NCBI GenBank assembly: GCA_030654555.1
Contig: JAURXG010000407.1
Span: forward strand, 1 to 5,890
Reading direction: 5' to 3'
Source: Aquabacterium sp.
Lineage (GTDB): Bacteria; Pseudomonadota; Gammaproteobacteria; Burkholderiales; Burkholderiaceae_C
Length of the DNA stretch: 5,890 bases
Shown here: positions 4,513 to 5,890 of the stretch, in pieces
How the letters are laid out: each line of letters starts with the position of its first letter
How positions within the stretch are numbered: the stretch's first letter is position 1
The notes under the pieces: model-generated
The model's input: only the letters and a program-made list of their open reading frames with translations
The model's database searches: none
What the model was told of the DNA's origin: nothing
Made by a program: the position numbers and the translations under genes

Positions 4513-5890
4513 TGAGCACCGACCTGCCTCGGATGACGCCGCAGGCGGTGCGCCAGCACCTGCTGGATCGGCGTGAGATCGCGCTGATCGACGTGCGAGA
4601 GGAAGACCCCTATGCCCAGGCGCATCCACTGTTCGCGGTGCAGCTGTCGGCCAATCGCCTCGAGCTGGACGCACCGTGGCGGCTGCCGCGCCGCGACGTG
4701 AGCATCGCCGTCTACGACAACGGCGAAGGCCTGGCCGAACCCGCTGCGCGCAAGCTGCAAGCGTTGGGCTACAGCGCGGTGCATCTGCTCGAAGGCGGCC
4801 TGGCCGGCTGGCGCGACGCCGGTGGTGAACTGTTCCGCGACGTCAACGTGCCCAGCAAGGCCTTCGGCGAACTGGTCGAGCACGAGCGGCACACGCCCTC
4901 GCTGCCGGCCGAGGAGGTCAAGGCGCTGCTCGACAGCGGCGCCGACGTGGTGGTGCTGGACGCGCGCCGCTTCGACGAATACCAGACCATGTGCATCCCC
5001 GGTGGCACCAGCGTGCCCGGCGCCGAGCTGGCGCTGCGGGTGCGCGATCTGGCGCCCGATCCTCGCACGCGGGTGATCGTCAACTGCGCCGGCCGCACGC
5101 GCAGCATCATCGGCACGCAGAGCCTGGTCAACGCCGGCATTCCCAACCCGGTGGCGGCGCTGCGCAACGGCACCATCGGCTGGACCCTGGCCGGCTTCGG
5201 TCTGGCGCATGGCCAGCAGCGCCGTTTCGGCGAGGCCCGTGCCGAGCACCGTGCCGAAGCCCGGCGCGCCGCCCAGGCGCTGGCCGACCGCGCCGGCGCG
5301 ATCCGCCTCGATGCCGCTGCGCTGGCGGATTGGGTGGCCAATGGCCAGCGCACGCGGTACCGCTGGGACGTGCGCACGCCCGAGGAATACGCGGCCGGCC
5401 ACCTGCCGGGCTTCGGCAGCGCGCCCGGCGGGCAGCTGGTGCAGGAGACCGACGTCTGTGCGGCGGTGCGCGGGGCGCGCATCGCGCTGGCCGATGGCGG
5501 GCCCGAGACCGACGGCGTGCGTGCGGCGATGACCGCGCACTGGCTGGCGCAGCTGGGCTGGGAGGTGGGCTGGCTGACCGACAACACCGCGGCCCAGCAC
5601 ACCGAGACCGGCGCCTGGCAGCCGGCCCATGCGCCGCTGCCCGAGGTGGCGCTGCTGTGCGACCGGGTAATCGTGATCAGCGGGGGCGTAGTTCGGGCCG
5701 ACTCGCCGCCGTCGCTGTTGGGGAAGCAATCGGGCGAGCCGATCACGTACGTGGTTCAGGCGAGGATTCAGCGGGCCACGGACGAAGAGCGGTTCGTCAA
5801 GGCGATGGGAAACCTGCCGTATGTCGGCGGGGTGGCACGCGACGCGGCCCGTCGTCAGGAGGGCGAGTGGGTGGAGTGGCGGGTGTCGAC
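4512..5890 (+). CDS. Multidomain rhodanese, one active-cysteine domain, reading in frame into an ABC ATPase fragment (3' truncated)
   Basis: Rhodanese-fold sulfurtransferase with at least three domains, probably moving sulfane sulfur or acting as a sulfur carrier beside the upstream thiol dioxygenase. Numbering is from ATG 4512 (ATG 4509 is the alternative). Domain 1 (about 5-105) has ALIDVRE and LLEGGLAGW, but its active loop reads YDNGEG with D69 in place of cysteine. Domain 2 (about 128-228) has VVLDARRFDEY, IPGGTSVPG and the intact loop CAGRTRS starting at C192, then LRNGTIGW. A helical Arg/Ala-rich linker (about 230-262) follows. Domain 3 (264-358) has RWDVRTPEEYAAGHLPG but D328 at the cysteine position. 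The gene overlaps the dioxygenase stop and has a strong Shine-Dalgarno. From about residue 376-386 onward the sequence is not rhodanese but looks like an ABC-transporter ATPase C-terminus, still in frame with no stop to the window edge (459 codons). Similar proteins that I recall are about 520-550 residues with another C-terminal domain, so the genuine 3' end is probably missing. Confidence 0.82.
   Translation, partial: MSTDLPRMTPQAVRQHLLDRREIALIDVREEDPYAQAHPLFAVQLSANRLELDAPWRLPRRDVSIAVYDNGEGLAEPAARKLQALGYSAVHLLEGGLAGWRDAGGELFRDVNVPSKAFGELVEHERHTPSLPAEEVKALLDSGADVVVLDARRFDEYQTMCIPGGTSVPGAELALRVRDLAPDPRTRVIVNCAGRTRSIIGTQSLVNAGIPNPVAALRNGTIGWTLAGFGLAHGQQRRFGEARAEHRAEARRAAQALADRAGAIRLDAAALADWVANGQRTRYRWDVRTPEEYAAGHLPGFGSAPGGQLVQETDVCAAVRGARIALADGGPETDGVRAAMTAHWLAQLGWEVGWLTDNTAAQHTETGAWQPAHAPLPEVALLCDRVIVISGGVVRADSPPSLLGKQSGEPITYVVQARIQRATDEERFVKAMGNLPYVGGVARDAARRQEGEWVEWRVS
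5637..5890 (+). other. ABC-transporter ATPase C-terminal fragment joined in frame to the rhodanese
   Basis: The translation LPEVALLCDRVIVISGGVV (from 5637) matches the segment after the H-loop of ABC ATPases, where EV...CDRV..I..G is the recurrent pattern. RADSPPSLL follows, then a non-catalytic tail with NLPYVGGVA and EWVEWRV, as in C-terminal extensions of GldA-like export ATPases. Walker A, signature, Walker B and the H-loop are all absent, so this is not a working ATPase. The exact joint cannot be fixed: LPEV could belong to either parent, placing it between about 5637 and 5667. From 5667 to 5888, 12 of 74 codons end in A or T (including GTA twice, GTT twice, CAA, ATT, GGA), against 4 of the preceding 76. 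TTG and AGG also appear in the tail but not in those 76 codons. That points to a different source locus or genome. Confidence 0.7.

Noticed and set aside
2575..4674. 699-codon minus-strand frame spanning three genes and the intergenic region
   Set aside because: Runs antisense to the dioxygenase and in another frame of the SpmA-SpmB gene; Arg/Pro/Ala-rich low-complexity translation.
5628..5630. H373 as the ABC ATPase H-loop histidine
   Set aside because: It is five residues before the glutamate of the PEV motif, whereas in ABC ATPases the H-loop histidine is normally four before it. The preceding residues are rhodanese-like rather than the usual ILSTH, so it most likely belongs to the rhodanese side.
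4458..5729. 423-codon minus-strand frame opposite the rhodanese gene
   Set aside because: Composition-driven shadow without motifs; the plus strand carries the rhodanese CAGRTRS loop and a strong Shine-Dalgarno.

Overview
The window is very GC-rich, with codon third positions almost entirely G or C. Its gene content looks like a chromosomal region of a betaproteobacterium, most likely Burkholderiales. That placement is inferred from composition and protein character, not from a marker gene. Six protein-coding regions are visible. Two are cut by the window edges. No tRNA, rRNA, CRISPR array or insertion sequence is visible.

Left part (1-1523, plus strand): the C-terminal third of an acyl-CoA synthetase resembling 2-aminobenzoate/benzoate-CoA ligases, then a terminator-like hairpin, then a complete TauD/TfdA-type Fe(II)/2-oxoglutarate dioxygenase with its own Shine-Dalgarno. 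Both suggest catabolism of a small organic acid. The dioxygenase substrate is unknown and is probably not taurine.

Middle part (1537-3770, minus strand): a fused SpmA-SpmB (nucleoside recognition/Gate domain) membrane protein followed by an AstE/aspartoacylase-like zinc hydrolase. The two are codirectional with a 53-nt gap and probably form an operon. They converge on the dioxygenase gene, and a short GC hairpin lies at the junction.

Right part (3922-5890, plus strand): a 151-nt divergent intergenic region, then a thiol dioxygenase of the 3-mercaptopropionate/cysteine dioxygenase family. It is translationally coupled to a multidomain rhodanese. Together they look like a small thiol or sulfane-sulfur oxidation operon.

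The most unusual feature is at the right edge. The rhodanese frame stays open to the end of the window, but from about 5637-5667 its translation stops resembling rhodanese. It reads instead as the C-terminal part of an ABC-transporter ATPase, and codon usage shifts at the same point. This is either an assembly chimera or a genuine rearrangement, and the sequence alone cannot decide. Apart from this junction the region looks like ordinary metabolic chromosome, and I see no convincing new defence or mobile system.
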